64,000 nt of DNA from an uncultured Clostridia bacterium. Its GTDB lineage: Bacteria; Bacillota; Clostridia; UMGS1883. Every line of letters starts with the position of its first letter. Position 1 is the first letter of the stretch. Shown piece by piece: positions 53,549-62,755 of this stretch. Location of the stretch: contig CAKSFM010000002.1 of NCBI GenBank assembly GCA_934454525.1, positions 62,001 to 126,000 on the forward strand, read 5' to 3'. The translations under genes and the position numbers were made by a program. Under the pieces are notes generated by a model. It had not been told where the DNA came from and made no database searches. It worked only from the letters and a program-made list of their open reading frames with translations.

Positions 53549-54673
53549 TTATTTCAAATTAAGCTGACCAAGACTCGCTTTTTTAAGATAGTCGTTAATG
53601 AATCCGTCAAGATCGCCGTCCATAACCGCACCGATATTTCCGACTTCATAATTCGTTCTGTGATCCTTAACCATTGTATAGGGATGGAAAACATATGAAC
53701 GAATCTGGCTGCCCCATGCAATTTCTTTCTGAACGCCCTTAATGTCCTCGATTTTCTCTTTCTGCTCCGCTTCTGCAAGCTCCATAAGCTTTGCCTTGAG
53801 CATTTTCATTGCAGTGTCCTTATTCTGAAACTGGCTTCTTTCATTCTGGCACGCAACAACAACGCCTGTCGGAATATGAGTGATTCTGATTGCGGAACTT
53901 GTTTTGTTGACATGCTGTCCGCCCGCACCGCTCGAACGATAGGTATCTATGCGCAGGTCATCTGGATTAATATTAATTTCAATATCATCCTCTATATCGG
54001 GCATAACCTCCACCGAAGCAAATGAGGTATGCCGGCGGCCTGCCGCGTCAAACGGAGATATTCTTACAAGGCGGTGCACACCCTTTTCACATTTTGCAAA
54101 GCCATAAGCATTAAGTCCCTCAATCAGAATTGTAACGCTTTTCAGACCGGCTTCATCGCCATCAAGGAAGTCAAGAGTCGAAACCTTGTATTCATGCCGT
54201 TCCGCCCACATCTGGTACATCCGGCACAGCATCTGGCACCAGTCCTGCGCCTCCGTTCCGCCTGCACCTGCATGAAGCGTGATAATCGCATTGTTTTTGT
54301 CATACGGACCTGACAGAAGAGTTTCAAGCTTCATCATTTCCATTTTTTCCGACAGTTTTTCATAACCTGTCTTGATTTCATCGAGAACGCTTTCGTCCTC
54401 CTCGGCGATTGCCAGTTCAACAAGCGTGGATAAATCCTCCCAATCAGAGCAAAGCGCTTCATAACGCTCAATTTTCTGATTGTTTTCCTTAATTTTCTGC
54501 AATACCTTTTGGCTGTTTCTAATGTCATTGTAAAAGTCGGGGGCAAGCGTTTTCTGTTCAAGCTCCTTAACCTCACCGCGCGCCGCTTCAACATTGAGCG
54601 CCAGTCCAAGCTCCTCAATCGGCTTTTTCATCGCCGCAAGCTCCGGGCGAATCTGCTCATATTCAACTATCAT
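53549..54673 (-). CDS. prfB: Peptide chain release factor 2
   Basis: A 374-residue class I release factor for UGA/UAA stops. It has SPF (RISPFDAAG), the catalytic GGQ in SSGAGGQHVNKT and HTSFASVEVMPD. The gene is one open frame: the usual programmed +1 frameshift near codon 25 is absent. It lies 23 bases after secA, an order common in Firmicutes. Confidence 0.96.
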   Translation of the reverse strand: MIVEYEQIRPELAAMKKPIEELGLALNVEAARGEVKELEQKTLAPDFYNDIRNSQKVLQKIKENNQKIERYEALCSDWEDLSTLVELAIAEEDESVLDEIKTGYEKLSEKMEMMKLETLLSGPYDKNNAIITLHAGAGGTEAQDWCQMLCRMYQMWAERHEYKVSTLDFLDGDEAGLKSVTILIEGLNAYGFAKCEKGVHRLVRISPFDAAGRRHTSFASVEVMPDIEDDIEININPDDLRIDTYRSSGAGGQHVNKTSSAIRITHIPTGVVVACQNERSQFQNKDTAMKMLKAKLMELAEAEQKEKIEDIKGVQKEIAWGSQIRSYVFHPYTMVKDHRTNYEVGNIGAVMDGDLDGFINDYLKKASLGQLNLK

Positions 54674-54696
54674 TAATCAATCATTCCTTTTGAAGC

Positions 54697-57441
54697 TTAC
54701 TGCTGATTGTTTTCTTCTTTCAGCATACAGCAATTTTTATACTTTTTGCCGCTTCCGCACGGACACGGGTCATTTCTGCCGATTTTTTGTTCTTTGCGCC
54801 TTTCGGGGCGTTTTGCTTCACTGTCATCCCCGTGCGACGCAACGGTCGGCGTTGCCACCATCTTTCTTTCTATCTGTGCCTGCGGTTTAACATGGAACAG
54901 ATAACGCACGGTATCCTCTCTGATTGCGGCAATCATTTCATCAAACATATCAGAGCCTGTCATCTTATATTCGATAACAGGGTCATGCTGACCGTAAGCG
55001 CGCAGATTGATTCCGTTCTTAAGCTGTTCCATATCATCAATATGATCCATCCAGCGCGAATCAACGGCGCGCAGCATAATCACGCGTTCAACCTCGCGCA
55101 TATTTTCACCGAAAAGCTCCTCCTGCGCGGCATAGGCAGCTTCAACCTTTTCTTCAAGCTCCTCACGCACGGTATCGCGGTCAAGCTTGTTGTAATCGCG
55201 CGAATGGAAATCAAGCTCACCGCGCGTAAAGAACATCGATTCAAGATATTCCTCAAGTCCTGTCATATTCCAGTCATCGGGATACTCCGCAACAGCATAG
55301 CGGCGCATTGCGTCGTCAAGCACTTCATCAATCATTCCGTGAATCGACTCACGCAGATCCTCACCGTCAAGCACTCTGCGGCGCTCAGCATAAATCACGT
55401 TACGCTGCTGATTCATAACATCGTCGTACTGGAGGACATATTTTCTGATACCGTAGTTTTTGCCCTCAACTTTTTTCTGTGAATTTTCGATAACGCTTGT
55501 AAGAAGTCCCTGTTCAATCGGTTCATCCTCGGGAATTTTCAGCGTTGTAACCATTTTTTCAATTCTTTCGCCGCCGAACAGCCGCATCAAATCATCATCA
55601 AGCGCGATGAAGAAGCGCGACTTTCCCGGGTCGCCCTGACGGCCGCTTCGTCCGCGGAGCTGATTATCGATTCGCCTTGATTCATGGCGCTCCGTTCCGA
55701 TTATATACAAGCCGCCCGCTGCGCGAACCTCCTCCGCTTCGGCGGAGATTTCCGCCTTGTGCTTATCGTAAAGCTCAGTATATTTTGCGCGCGCTTCCAG
55801 GATTTCTTCATCATCCGTATCGGCATAACCGGTTGCCTCCGAAATGAGTCTGTCATCGTAACCGAGCTTTGCCATTTCTGTTTTTGCCATATATTCGGCA
55901 TTACCGCCGAGAACGATATCAGTACCGCGGCCCGCCATGTTTGTGGCAATTGTAACAGCGCCTTTTTTACCTGCCTGTGCAACAATAAGCGCTTCCTTTT
56001 CGTGATGCTTCGCATTTAAAACCTGGTGGCGGATTCCGCGCGCCTTTAAAACATTGCTGAGTTCCTCACTCTTGTCAATCGTAATTGTTCCGACAAGTAT
56101 CGGCTGCCCCGTCTGATGAGCGCGCTCAATTTCATCGGCAATCGCTTTTATCTTTCCGCGGTGGTTTTTAAACACCTGGTCATTTTCATCAATACGTGCA
56201 AGCGGTCTGTTCGTCGGGATTTCGATAACATCGAGCGAGTAAATTCCGCGGAATTCCTCCTCCTCCGTTTTCGCAGTACCAGTCATACCGCTGAGCTTTT
56301 TATACAGGCGGAAGTAGTTCTGAAATGTAATTGTTGCAAGCGTTTTGTTTTCGCGTTCAACCTTAACGTTTTCCTTTGCCTCTATCGCCTGGTGCAGTCC
56401 GTCACTGTATCGGCGGCCGATCATTATGCGCCCCGTAAACTCATCAACGATAAGAACCTCACCGTCTTTAACCACATAGTTCACATCACGGTGCATGATT
56501 CCGTGCGCACGAATAGCCTGATTAATATGATGCGACAGCGTCATATTTTCAGGATCTGAAAGGTTTTCTATATTAAACGCAGCCTCGGCTTTTTTCACGC
56601 CGCGCTCCGTAAGTGTAACCGTTTTTGCCTTTTCGTCAACAACATAGTCGGCATCGTCAAACACATTTTCCTCTTTATCATCAAGCTCCTTGATTTTGAC
56701 CGGAGTAAGCGTGCGAACAAAGCTGTCAACTATATTGTAAAGCTGCGTTGACTTGTCGCCGGCGCCGCTTATGATAAGCGGCGTCCTCGCTTCATCAATA
56801 AGAATCGAGTCAACCTCATCGACAATTGCAAACGCATGACCGCGCTGAACCATATTCTGCTTGTATATAACCATGTTGTCGCGCAGATAATCGAAGCCGA
56901 ACTCATTATTTGTTCCGTAAGTAATGTCGGCATTGTATGCCGCCTGCTTTGCCGCAGGTTCCATCTGGCTTATGTTAAGTCCCACGGTAAGTCCGAGATA
57001 GCGGTAAAGCTTTCCCATCCACTCACTGTCACGGCGCGCAAGATAATCGTTAACCGTAACAATGTGAACCCCCTCACCGGTGAGCGCGTTAAGATATGCC
57101 GGCAGCGTTGCCACAAGCGTTTTACCCTCACCTGTTTTCATCTCGGCAATTCTGCCCTGATGAAGCACAATTCCGCCGATAATCTGAACGGGGAAATGGC
57201 GCATTTCAAGCACACGCCATGCCGCTTCACGCACGGTTGCAAATGCTTCCGGCAGAATATCATCCGTTGTTTCTCCGTTTGCAAGGCGCGCCTTAAACTC
57301 GGCAGTTTTTCCTTTCAGCTCGCTCTCCGAGAGCTTTTTGTATTCTTCCTCATACGAAAGAACCTTATCCACTATCGGTTTTATTTTTTTTAATTCCCTT
57401 TGGGAATATGACCCGAAAATTTTTTCCAGTATATTTGCCAC
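54697..57441 (-). CDS. secA: Preprotein translocase ATPase SecA
   Basis: A 914-residue motor of the Sec pathway. The N terminus is MANILEKIFGSYSQRELKKI from a GTG start (57441) with TTGGAGGG upstream. It has KTGEGKT (Walker A, about 102), VDEVDSILIDEARTPLIISG, the DEAD-like motor 2 and the C-terminal zinc motif RNDPCPCGSGKKYKNCC. Full-length. Co-transcribed with prfB. Confidence 0.97.
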   Translation of the reverse strand: MANILEKIFGSYSQRELKKIKPIVDKVLSYEEEYKKLSESELKGKTAEFKARLANGETTDDILPEAFATVREAAWRVLEMRHFPVQIIGGIVLHQGRIAEMKTGEGKTLVATLPAYLNALTGEGVHIVTVNDYLARRDSEWMGKLYRYLGLTVGLNISQMEPAAKQAAYNADITYGTNNEFGFDYLRDNMVIYKQNMVQRGHAFAIVDEVDSILIDEARTPLIISGAGDKSTQLYNIVDSFVRTLTPVKIKELDDKEENVFDDADYVVDEKAKTVTLTERGVKKAEAAFNIENLSDPENMTLSHHINQAIRAHGIMHRDVNYVVKDGEVLIVDEFTGRIMIGRRYSDGLHQAIEAKENVKVERENKTLATITFQNYFRLYKKLSGMTGTAKTEEEEFRGIYSLDVIEIPTNRPLARIDENDQVFKNHRGKIKAIADEIERAHQTGQPILVGTITIDKSEELSNVLKARGIRHQVLNAKHHEKEALIVAQAGKKGAVTIATNMAGRGTDIVLGGNAEYMAKTEMAKLGYDDRLISEATGYADTDDEEILEARAKYTELYDKHKAEISAEAEEVRAAGGLYIIGTERHESRRIDNQLRGRSGRQGDPGKSRFFIALDDDLMRLFGGERIEKMVTTLKIPEDEPIEQGLLTSVIENSQKKVEGKNYGIRKYVLQYDDVMNQQRNVIYAERRRVLDGEDLRESIHGMIDEVLDDAMRRYAVAEYPDDWNMTGLEEYLESMFFTRGELDFHSRDYNKLDRDTVREELEEKVEAAYAAQEELFGENMREVERVIMLRAVDSRWMDHIDDMEQLKNGINLRAYGQHDPVIEYKMTGSDMFDEMIAAIREDTVRYLFHVKPQAQIERKMVATPTVASHGDDSEAKRPERRKEQKIGRNDPCPCGSGKKYKNCCMLKEENNQQ

Positions 57442-57474
57442 TTTAATCCCTCCAATTAGGATATGCTAAAATTC

Positions 57475-57503
57475 ATTTTAACATTTACACATGTTTTTGT
57501 CAA
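57475..57503 (-). promoter_or_regulatory. Sigma-A promoter of secA-prfB
   Basis: Minus strand: TTGACA (57503-57498), 17-nt spacer, TAAAAT (57480-57475). Confidence 0.82.
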
Positions 57504-57519
57504 TGATTTTAGCCTTCTC

Positions 57520-58629
57520 TTAACCGTGATTTACAATAAATTTATATATTTTTTCCGCCGCGTTTCCGCTGAAACCGCGCTCAAGCTCACCGCGCATTAA
57601 TCCGAGTGCGTCCGGATTATCCATGATAATCCGCACAAGCCGGCATATGTCAACGCTTTTTTCGCAGGTTTTTGCCATGTTGTTCTCCGTCCAGAACTTC
57701 ATGTTGTGCGTTTCGCAGCCGGAAACTGCATGGATAAGCACCATCGGCAGCTTGTTTGCCGCAGCTTCTGTTGTGCTCAGTCCGCCCGGCTTGGTAAGAA
57801 TAAGCTCGGCGGAATTCATGTAGTCCGGCATATTGCGTGTATACCCCACAACGCGCACACTGCCCTCGCGTTCATGCACCGAAAGGCTCTTATAAAGCTT
57901 TCTGTTACTGCCGCAGATTACAACAAGATATTCATTCTCTTTTATAACCTCAGTTAAAGTTCTCGCAATCAGCTTCATCGGTCCGCAGCCCATGCTGCCG
58001 CACATAAGTATGATAACGCGCTTGTTTTCGGGCAGACTGAGCGCCCTTTTGCTCTCAGCCTTGGTTTTATCCGTCACAAATTTTCCGCTTACCGGAATTC
58101 CCGTTGCTTCTAACTGCTCCTCTTTAAATCCGTGCCGCATAAATTCGGGTTTAAGGCTTTCATGCGGAATGAAATAGCAGTCAAGCTTGCTTTCCGAAAC
58201 ACCCGGACTGCAAGTATAATCAGTCGCAACAAAGTACGATTTAACCTTAATCTTGTATTTGCGCATTGCCTTGGTAAGCATCATCCCCGCAAAAGGATGT
58301 GTGCAGACCACCGTATCATAGTTATCCCCGATTATTCTTTTTGCAAGTTTTTTTGCACCCTTTGCCATGATTTCATAAAGCATGGAACGGTTAATTTTGT
58401 CGGGCATTGTAAGCTCTGCCGCTTTGTATCCGATTCCGAAAAGCATAGGCGCTTTTTTGTACAGCCGAACATGCCACTTGCATATAAATGTTGACGCTTT
58501 AGGCGATAAAAACGCGAGTGCGTCTGCTATTTCACATACGACTCCGCTGCTGTCAAACTGTTCTTTCACGGCGCGCGCGGCGGAGTTATGCCCCTCGCCC
58601 GTGTTGCATGATAAGATAAGTACCCGCAT
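57520..58629 (-). CDS. MGDG synthase/UgtP-family glycosyltransferase
   Basis: A 369-residue GT28-type enzyme. It begins ILSCNTGEGHNSAARAVKEQ, the N-terminal family block, and has the C-terminal ILTKPGGLSTTEAAANKLP, which binds the sugar nucleotide. Relatives (UgtP/YpfP, MGDG synthase) glucosylate or galactosylate diacylglycerol to make membrane glycolipids and lipoteichoic-acid anchors. It follows the membrane-protein gene by 11 bases. Confidence 0.87.
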   Translation of the reverse strand: MRVLILSCNTGEGHNSAARAVKEQFDSSGVVCEIADALAFLSPKASTFICKWHVRLYKKAPMLFGIGYKAAELTMPDKINRSMLYEIMAKGAKKLAKRIIGDNYDTVVCTHPFAGMMLTKAMRKYKIKVKSYFVATDYTCSPGVSESKLDCYFIPHESLKPEFMRHGFKEEQLEATGIPVSGKFVTDKTKAESKRALSLPENKRVIILMCGSMGCGPMKLIARTLTEVIKENEYLVVICGSNRKLYKSLSVHEREGSVRVVGYTRNMPDYMNSAELILTKPGGLSTTEAAANKLPMVLIHAVSGCETHNMKFWTENNMAKTCEKSVDICRLVRIIMDNPDALGLMRGELERGFSGNAAEKIYKFIVNHG

Positions 58630-58640
58630 ATGAATCTCCT

Positions 58641-59393
58641 TTATATGTTTTTATCTTTCTTGGTAAGCTCCGAAAGCTTGCTGCGCTGCTTCTCAACGTA
58701 TGAACGCAGATGCTCCGTTATCGGACGGGAAGTATGCAGCGCGAATATGAATCTGTATTTTTCCTTTTTCTGCCGCATTTCCGTCTGAATATGTTCTTTA
58801 AATTCTTCATAACGCACAAGAACCCGGTTTTCATCGGCAAATTTCTTGATTTTAACAACAATTCCGAATGAATAGAATACATCAATGACAAACACGCCGA
58901 AAAACATTCCGATAACAAACGAAAATGCAAGATTCCGCGAAAACCATTCCAGCGCGGACATTATATGCCTGTGCACAAAGATATAATACACAGCGGCAAG
59001 AACGCCCCAGAAAAAAGAAAACAGGGGGCAGATAATTCCCTGAATATTAAACTTCCGATTAGAGTAATCCCAAAGCTTAACGTGCATACCGCGCACGAAA
59101 ATAACACCGGCAATGTATTCAATCAGCGTGAGAGCCGCCGCCATAATCAAAATTATTGCAATGCGCCTGAGCGCAAGTGAATCCGTATGAATAAACCGTT
59201 CACATTCGGCAAGAGAGTACAGAATACAAAGTCCGAAGCCGTAAAGCGGCAGGTACGGACCTGTCAGAAATCCCGGGTTTATCCACCTGTGCGACTTGTT
59301 TTCCGGCGAAAACCTCCTGTAGACAAGCTCAAGCGTCCAGCCGAGTGTGCAGCCGATGAAAAAAAGAAATGCAAATACAAGAAAGCTGCCCAT
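58641..59393 (-). CDS. Putative ABC transporter permease-type (CmpB/DUF1113) membrane protein
   Basis: A 250-residue protein with about five or six TM segments. The family pattern is GCTLGWTLELVYRRF, then NPGFLTGPYLPLYGFG, then WDYSNRKFNIQGIICPLFSF. It belongs to the poorly known ABC_trans_CmpB group, which has no proven transport role. The basic C-terminal tail is cytoplasmic. First gene of a two-gene unit with the glycosyltransferase. Confidence 0.8.
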   Translation of the reverse strand: MGSFLVFAFLFFIGCTLGWTLELVYRRFSPENKSHRWINPGFLTGPYLPLYGFGLCILYSLAECERFIHTDSLALRRIAIILIMAAALTLIEYIAGVIFVRGMHVKLWDYSNRKFNIQGIICPLFSFFWGVLAAVYYIFVHRHIMSALEWFSRNLAFSFVIGMFFGVFVIDVFYSFGIVVKIKKFADENRVLVRYEEFKEHIQTEMRQKKEKYRFIFALHTSRPITEHLRSYVEKQRSKLSELTKKDKNI

Positions 59394-59420
59394 TGCCTAT
59401 CCCCTTTCTCTTTTTTGTAT

Positions 59421-59449
59421 ATTGTATCACAGGGGGAACAATAAATCAA
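59421..59449 (-). promoter_or_regulatory. Promoter of the membrane protein-glycosyltransferase unit
   Basis: Minus strand: TTGATT (59449-59444), 17-nt spacer ending TGA, TACAAT (59426-59421), extended -10. Confidence 0.75.
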
Positions 59450-59492
59450 TAAAAATTTGTCTGTCCGCCGCAGTACCGCACATAAAAAAAGC

Positions 59493-59521
59493 TTGACAAT
59501 CCACCCTCCGCAGAGTTTAAT
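59493..59521 (+). promoter_or_regulatory. Sigma-A-type promoter of the ECF sigma operon
   Basis: TTGACA (59493-59498), 17-nt spacer, TTTAAT (59516-59521). A TATAAT at 59523 is 24 nt away, so too far. Confidence 0.65.
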
Positions 59522-59575
59522 GTATAATAGAGATTATTGTTGATTTTCTCTCAAATCGAAAAATTCAAATTTTTT

Positions 59576-59600
59576 TGAACCTTTGCGCATTTTGCGTCTA
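59576..59600 (+). promoter_or_regulatory. Possible ECF-type autoregulatory promoter
   Basis: TGAACC (59576-59581) and CGTCTA (59595-59600) resemble the AAC / CGTC boxes of ECF promoters, with a 13-nt spacer, 2-3 nt shorter than usual. Confidence 0.35.
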
Positions 59601-59624
59601 TAACAAAGTGAAGGAGGAATCCGG

Positions 59625-60152
59625 ATGAACAAATCCGATATCGGGCGCCTCGCCGAAGAGCACGGCAAATATATTTACGGTTTTTGCCTTCGGCTGACGA
59701 ACGATACATATAATGCCGAGGAGCTTTATCAGGATACCTTTCTCAAAGCGCTCGAAAAAGCGTCCTCAATCGATGAAAATAACAATCCGCGCGCATACCT
59801 CGCGGCGATTGCCCTTTCGCTGTGGAAAAGCAGCAAGCGCAAATTCGCAAGAAGAGCAGGCATTGCGCCGACCGATAATATTGACAATCATTATGATATT
59901 GCGTCCGATGTGTCGGCGGACGGCGATTTGCTGAAAAAGGAGCTTTGTGCCTATGTCAGCCGCGCCGTTTCCGAGCTTGATGAAAAGCTCCGCCTGCCCG
60001 TGCTTTTGTTCTACACGGCGGAAATGTCGGTTGCTGACATCGCCGCCGCAATAAAATGCCCCGAGGGAACGGTCAAAAGCCGCCTGCACAGCGCAAGGAC
60101 GGAAATAAAAAAGAAAATGGAGGTGTATGAAAATGGACGACAAAATGCTTGA
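59625..60152 (+). CDS. ECF (sigma-70 family) RNA polymerase sigma factor
   Basis: A 175-residue extracytoplasmic-function sigma factor. Region 2 is about 12-75 (YGFCLRLTNDTYNAEELYQD), and region 4 about 118-168 (AEMSVADIAAAIKCPEGTVK, SRLHSARTEIKKKM). It lies upstream of, and overlaps by 20 bases, a membrane protein that is its likely anti-sigma factor. The signal it answers is unknown. The Shine-Dalgarno GAAGGAGG is at 59610-59617. Confidence 0.92.
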   Translation: MNKSDIGRLAEEHGKYIYGFCLRLTNDTYNAEELYQDTFLKALEKASSIDENNNPRAYLAAIALSLWKSSKRKFARRAGIAPTDNIDNHYDIASDVSADGDLLKKELCAYVSRAVSELDEKLRLPVLLFYTAEMSVADIAAAIKCPEGTVKSRLHSARTEIKKKMEVYENGRQNA

Positions 60153-61194
60153 AAGCGCTTTGAAAAATGCACTTGAAGCGCCGGATTTGCCGCAGAATTT
60201 AAACGCGCGGCTTATGGATAAAATCAATAAAAAGCAGAGGAAAAGCGCACTCATTTTCAGCATCACCAAAAAATGCAGCTCATGTGCGGCAGTATTTCTG
60301 TGCGCACTGACGGTGCTGTCCAATTCCGGCGGAGAAATGCAGCAGCTGCTCGGGCGCATTCCCGTTATCGGGAGCGTTTCCGAAAGGCTGACGTTCCGCC
60401 GTTCGGAGGAGCTGCCCGATAATTCCGCCAAAAAAACGCACCCGACGGAAACAAAGCAGGATATACAAAAGGATAGCGCGGAAACTGCCGACAGCACAGC
60501 CGCAGCGGACAATGCTCAACCCGAAATCAGCGCTTCTGCCGAAAATGCCGCACAGCCGCAATCTCCGGTAAAAAGTGAAGTTGCTGCGGCGCACACGCAA
60601 AAGCCGCGTACCGATACCGCCGCAAAGCACAAAGAATCGGCAGACGTTCGCAAAGCTTCGCCGGTTCAACCCGAGAACAGCGAAAGCGTTTCACAGGAAG
60701 CTCCGGAAATTCAGCCGGAAATCGGTGAAACCGCCGCACAAAGTAAAGAATCCAAAGAAAGCAGTGTGCATCAGCCATCCGCTGCGCCGGGAGTCAGCAG
60801 TGTTTCTCAGGAAAGCAGCGGCATATCGGCATTTTCTCTTGACGCAGGGGATTCCTCCGCGGCGAAAGAAAGCGCAGCAGACAGCAGCGAAAATTATATG
60901 CCAAAAACCTCCGGAGCGTCCGGCGACGGAAGCTCCGCGAATACAGATTTGCGCATGATGCGCAAATCGGCGCTCGGCAGCTTGTTCGTTGAGGGTTATG
61001 ATTACATTTCCGCGGCAAACGAAATAATCCGCTCACAGCTCCCCGATGGCACAAAGTTTAGCGGAATTAACGGCAGCGAGGATTTTCATTTTTCGGACGG
61101 CGGAGATTTGATAATAGCCGTCACCCTCCCCGATACGGACGAAAGCCGTGAATTTAACCTCGGCAAGATTGTAAACGGACGTTTTGCCGAATGA
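60133..61194 (+). CDS. Probable membrane anti-sigma factor with long Ser/Ala/Gln-rich region
   Basis: A 353-residue protein. The N-terminal ~38 residues (MLESALKNALEAPDLPQNLN) act as a cytoplasmic segment, one TM lies at about 46-64, and an extracellular region of about 200 residues is low-complexity (Ser, Ala, Glu, Gln, Pro). The last ~80 residues (SLFVEGYDYISAANEIIRSQ) look folded. No zinc-anti-sigma HxxxCxxC motif is seen. The role is inferred from overlap with the sigma gene. ATG 60133 was chosen (GGAGGTG 7 nt before); ATG 60127 lies too close to that site. Confidence 0.65.
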   Translation: MDDKMLESALKNALEAPDLPQNLNARLMDKINKKQRKSALIFSITKKCSSCAAVFLCALTVLSNSGGEMQQLLGRIPVIGSVSERLTFRRSEELPDNSAKKTHPTETKQDIQKDSAETADSTAAADNAQPEISASAENAAQPQSPVKSEVAAAHTQKPRTDTAAKHKESADVRKASPVQPENSESVSQEAPEIQPEIGETAAQSKESKESSVHQPSAAPGVSSVSQESSGISAFSLDAGDSSAAKESAADSSENYMPKTSGASGDGSSANTDLRMMRKSALGSLFVEGYDYISAANEIIRSQLPDGTKFSGINGSEDFHFSDGGDLIIAVTLPDTDESREFNLGKIVNGRFAE

Positions 61195-61238
61195 TATTTA
61201 ATTTTACTATTTACAAAATGCAAAAAAAGTGTTAAAAT

Positions 61239-61276
61239 GGGCTGTGGCTGAATGGAATCACATTTTGCCGCAGCCC
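61239..61276 (+). terminator. Terminator of the sigma/anti-sigma operon
   Basis: GGGCTGTGGC (61239-61248) / GCCGCAGCCC (61267-61276), then TTTT. It is followed by GCATAACAAATTCGAGCAC (from 61302), an arm of the dispersed repeat. Confidence 0.75.
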
Positions 61277-61301
61277 TTTTGCTGGGCAAAATAAAAACAG
61301 T

Positions 61302-61324
61302 GCATAACAAATTCGAGCACATGC
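61302..61324 (+). repeat. Single arm of the GGCATAACA repeat family
   Basis: It resembles the left end of the 16.3-kb element (16319-16341), differing at a few positions, and lies after a similar hairpin. It lies in the 55 bases before the FAD gene. No opposite arm is visible. Confidence 0.5.
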
Positions 61325-61378
61325 CGTTCAAAACCGCTATGCCGGTAAAGGAACGGCACAGAAAGGAACGATAGATTG

Positions 61379-62743
61379 ATGAACACGGACGTAGCAATAA
61401 TCGGCGGCGGAATAGGCGGTCTTATGGCTGCCTACAGAATAACGAAGAACCGCCCCGACATTTCCGTTGTGATATATGACAGCGGACATATGATTAAAAA
61501 GCGCCGCTGTCCGGCAAGCAAAAACAACGGCTGCGTGCACTGCAAAATATGCAGCATAACCTGCGGCTTTGCAGGCGCAGGCGCATTTTCGGACGGTAAA
61601 TTCAACCTCGGAACGGCGTACGGCGGAACGCTCGGCGAAAGTCTCGGCGATGACGTTGCGATGGAGTATATCAATGAGGTTGACAACACGCTCAGGAGCT
61701 TTGCAGGGGATAATTATCCGAAGCTGTTCATGTCAAACGAGGGTTTGCGCCTTAAGTGCATTCAGCACAATCTGCGGCTGCTTGATATGAACGTGCGCCA
61801 CCTCGGAACGGATAAAAACCTTGCAACCATGGAGCGGCTCATCGATTGGATTTCGGAGCACGGAGTTAAGCTCTGCCCCGACACAGCCGTTTCGGAAATC
61901 AAATCCGAAAACGGAGCTCACAATATTATGGCGAACGGCGAAAAGCTCTGCACCGCGAAAAACGTTATCATCGCAACGGGGCGCGGCGGCGCAAAGTTTG
62001 TTTCCGATTTCTGCAACACGCACGGCGTTTCCATGAATTCAAACTCGGTTGACATCGGCGTCCGCGTTGAAATGAAGGATATTATCTGGCGCGAGTTTTC
62101 CTCCGCCATCTACGAGCCGAAAATTCTTTACAGAACCAAAACCTTTGAGGACAGAACGCGCATGTTCTGCTTCAATCAGGGCGGTCTTGTTTCGGCGGAA
62201 AACAATCACGGAATTATAACGGCTAACGGTCACGCATATGCCGAGCCCGAGAAAAAGACGGATAACTGCAACTTTGCAATCCTTTCGTCAATCAATTTCA
62301 CAAAGCCGTTCAACAAGCCGACGGAATACGCCGAATATATCGCGCGCATGGCTAATATGATTGGCAGCGGCAACGTGCTTGTTCAGCGCTTCGGCGACCT
62401 TGTGCGCGGCAGAAGAACGAACGACCACCGTCTCGGGCAGAACACCGTTATCCCAACGCTCAAGGCAACCGCAGGCGATTTGTCGCTTGTGCTTCCGCAC
62501 AGAATGCTTACAAATATTATCGAAACCATATACGCGCTTGACAAGGTTGCCCCCGGAACTGCAAATGACGACACATTGCTCTACGGCTGCGAAAATAAAT
62601 ATTATTCGATTCGTCCGCAGTCCGATGAAAATTTCATGCTTACGGACGGCGTTTATCTCATAGGCGACGGCAGCGGAATCACGCGCGGGCTCAGCCAGGC
62701 AGGCGCAATGGGGCTTTTCGTTGCCGATAAAATCTGCAAATAA
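61379..62743 (+). CDS. FAD-dependent dehydrogenase (NAD(P)/FAD oxidoreductase)
   Basis: A 454-residue flavoprotein. Its N-terminal dinucleotide motif is VAIIGGGIGGLMAAY. A Cys cluster (RRCPASKNNGCVHCKICSIT, about 43-62) is followed by GFAGAGAFSDGKFNLGT, a pattern of this COG2509-like family. A second nucleotide-binding region (NVIIATGRGG) and the C-terminal YLIGDGSGITRGLSQAGAMG complete it. The substrate is unknown; the Cys cluster may hold metal or take part in redox. The start was set at ATG 61379. Confidence 0.83.
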   Translation: MNTDVAIIGGGIGGLMAAYRITKNRPDISVVIYDSGHMIKKRRCPASKNNGCVHCKICSITCGFAGAGAFSDGKFNLGTAYGGTLGESLGDDVAMEYINEVDNTLRSFAGDNYPKLFMSNEGLRLKCIQHNLRLLDMNVRHLGTDKNLATMERLIDWISEHGVKLCPDTAVSEIKSENGAHNIMANGEKLCTAKNVIIATGRGGAKFVSDFCNTHGVSMNSNSVDIGVRVEMKDIIWREFSSAIYEPKILYRTKTFEDRTRMFCFNQGGLVSAENNHGIITANGHAYAEPEKKTDNCNFAILSSINFTKPFNKPTEYAEYIARMANMIGSGNVLVQRFGDLVRGRRTNDHRLGQNTVIPTLKATAGDLSLVLPHRMLTNIIETIYALDKVAPGTANDDTLLYGCENKYYSIRPQSDENFMLTDGVYLIGDGSGITRGLSQAGAMGLFVADKICK

Positions 62744-62755
62744 GGAGAAAATCCT

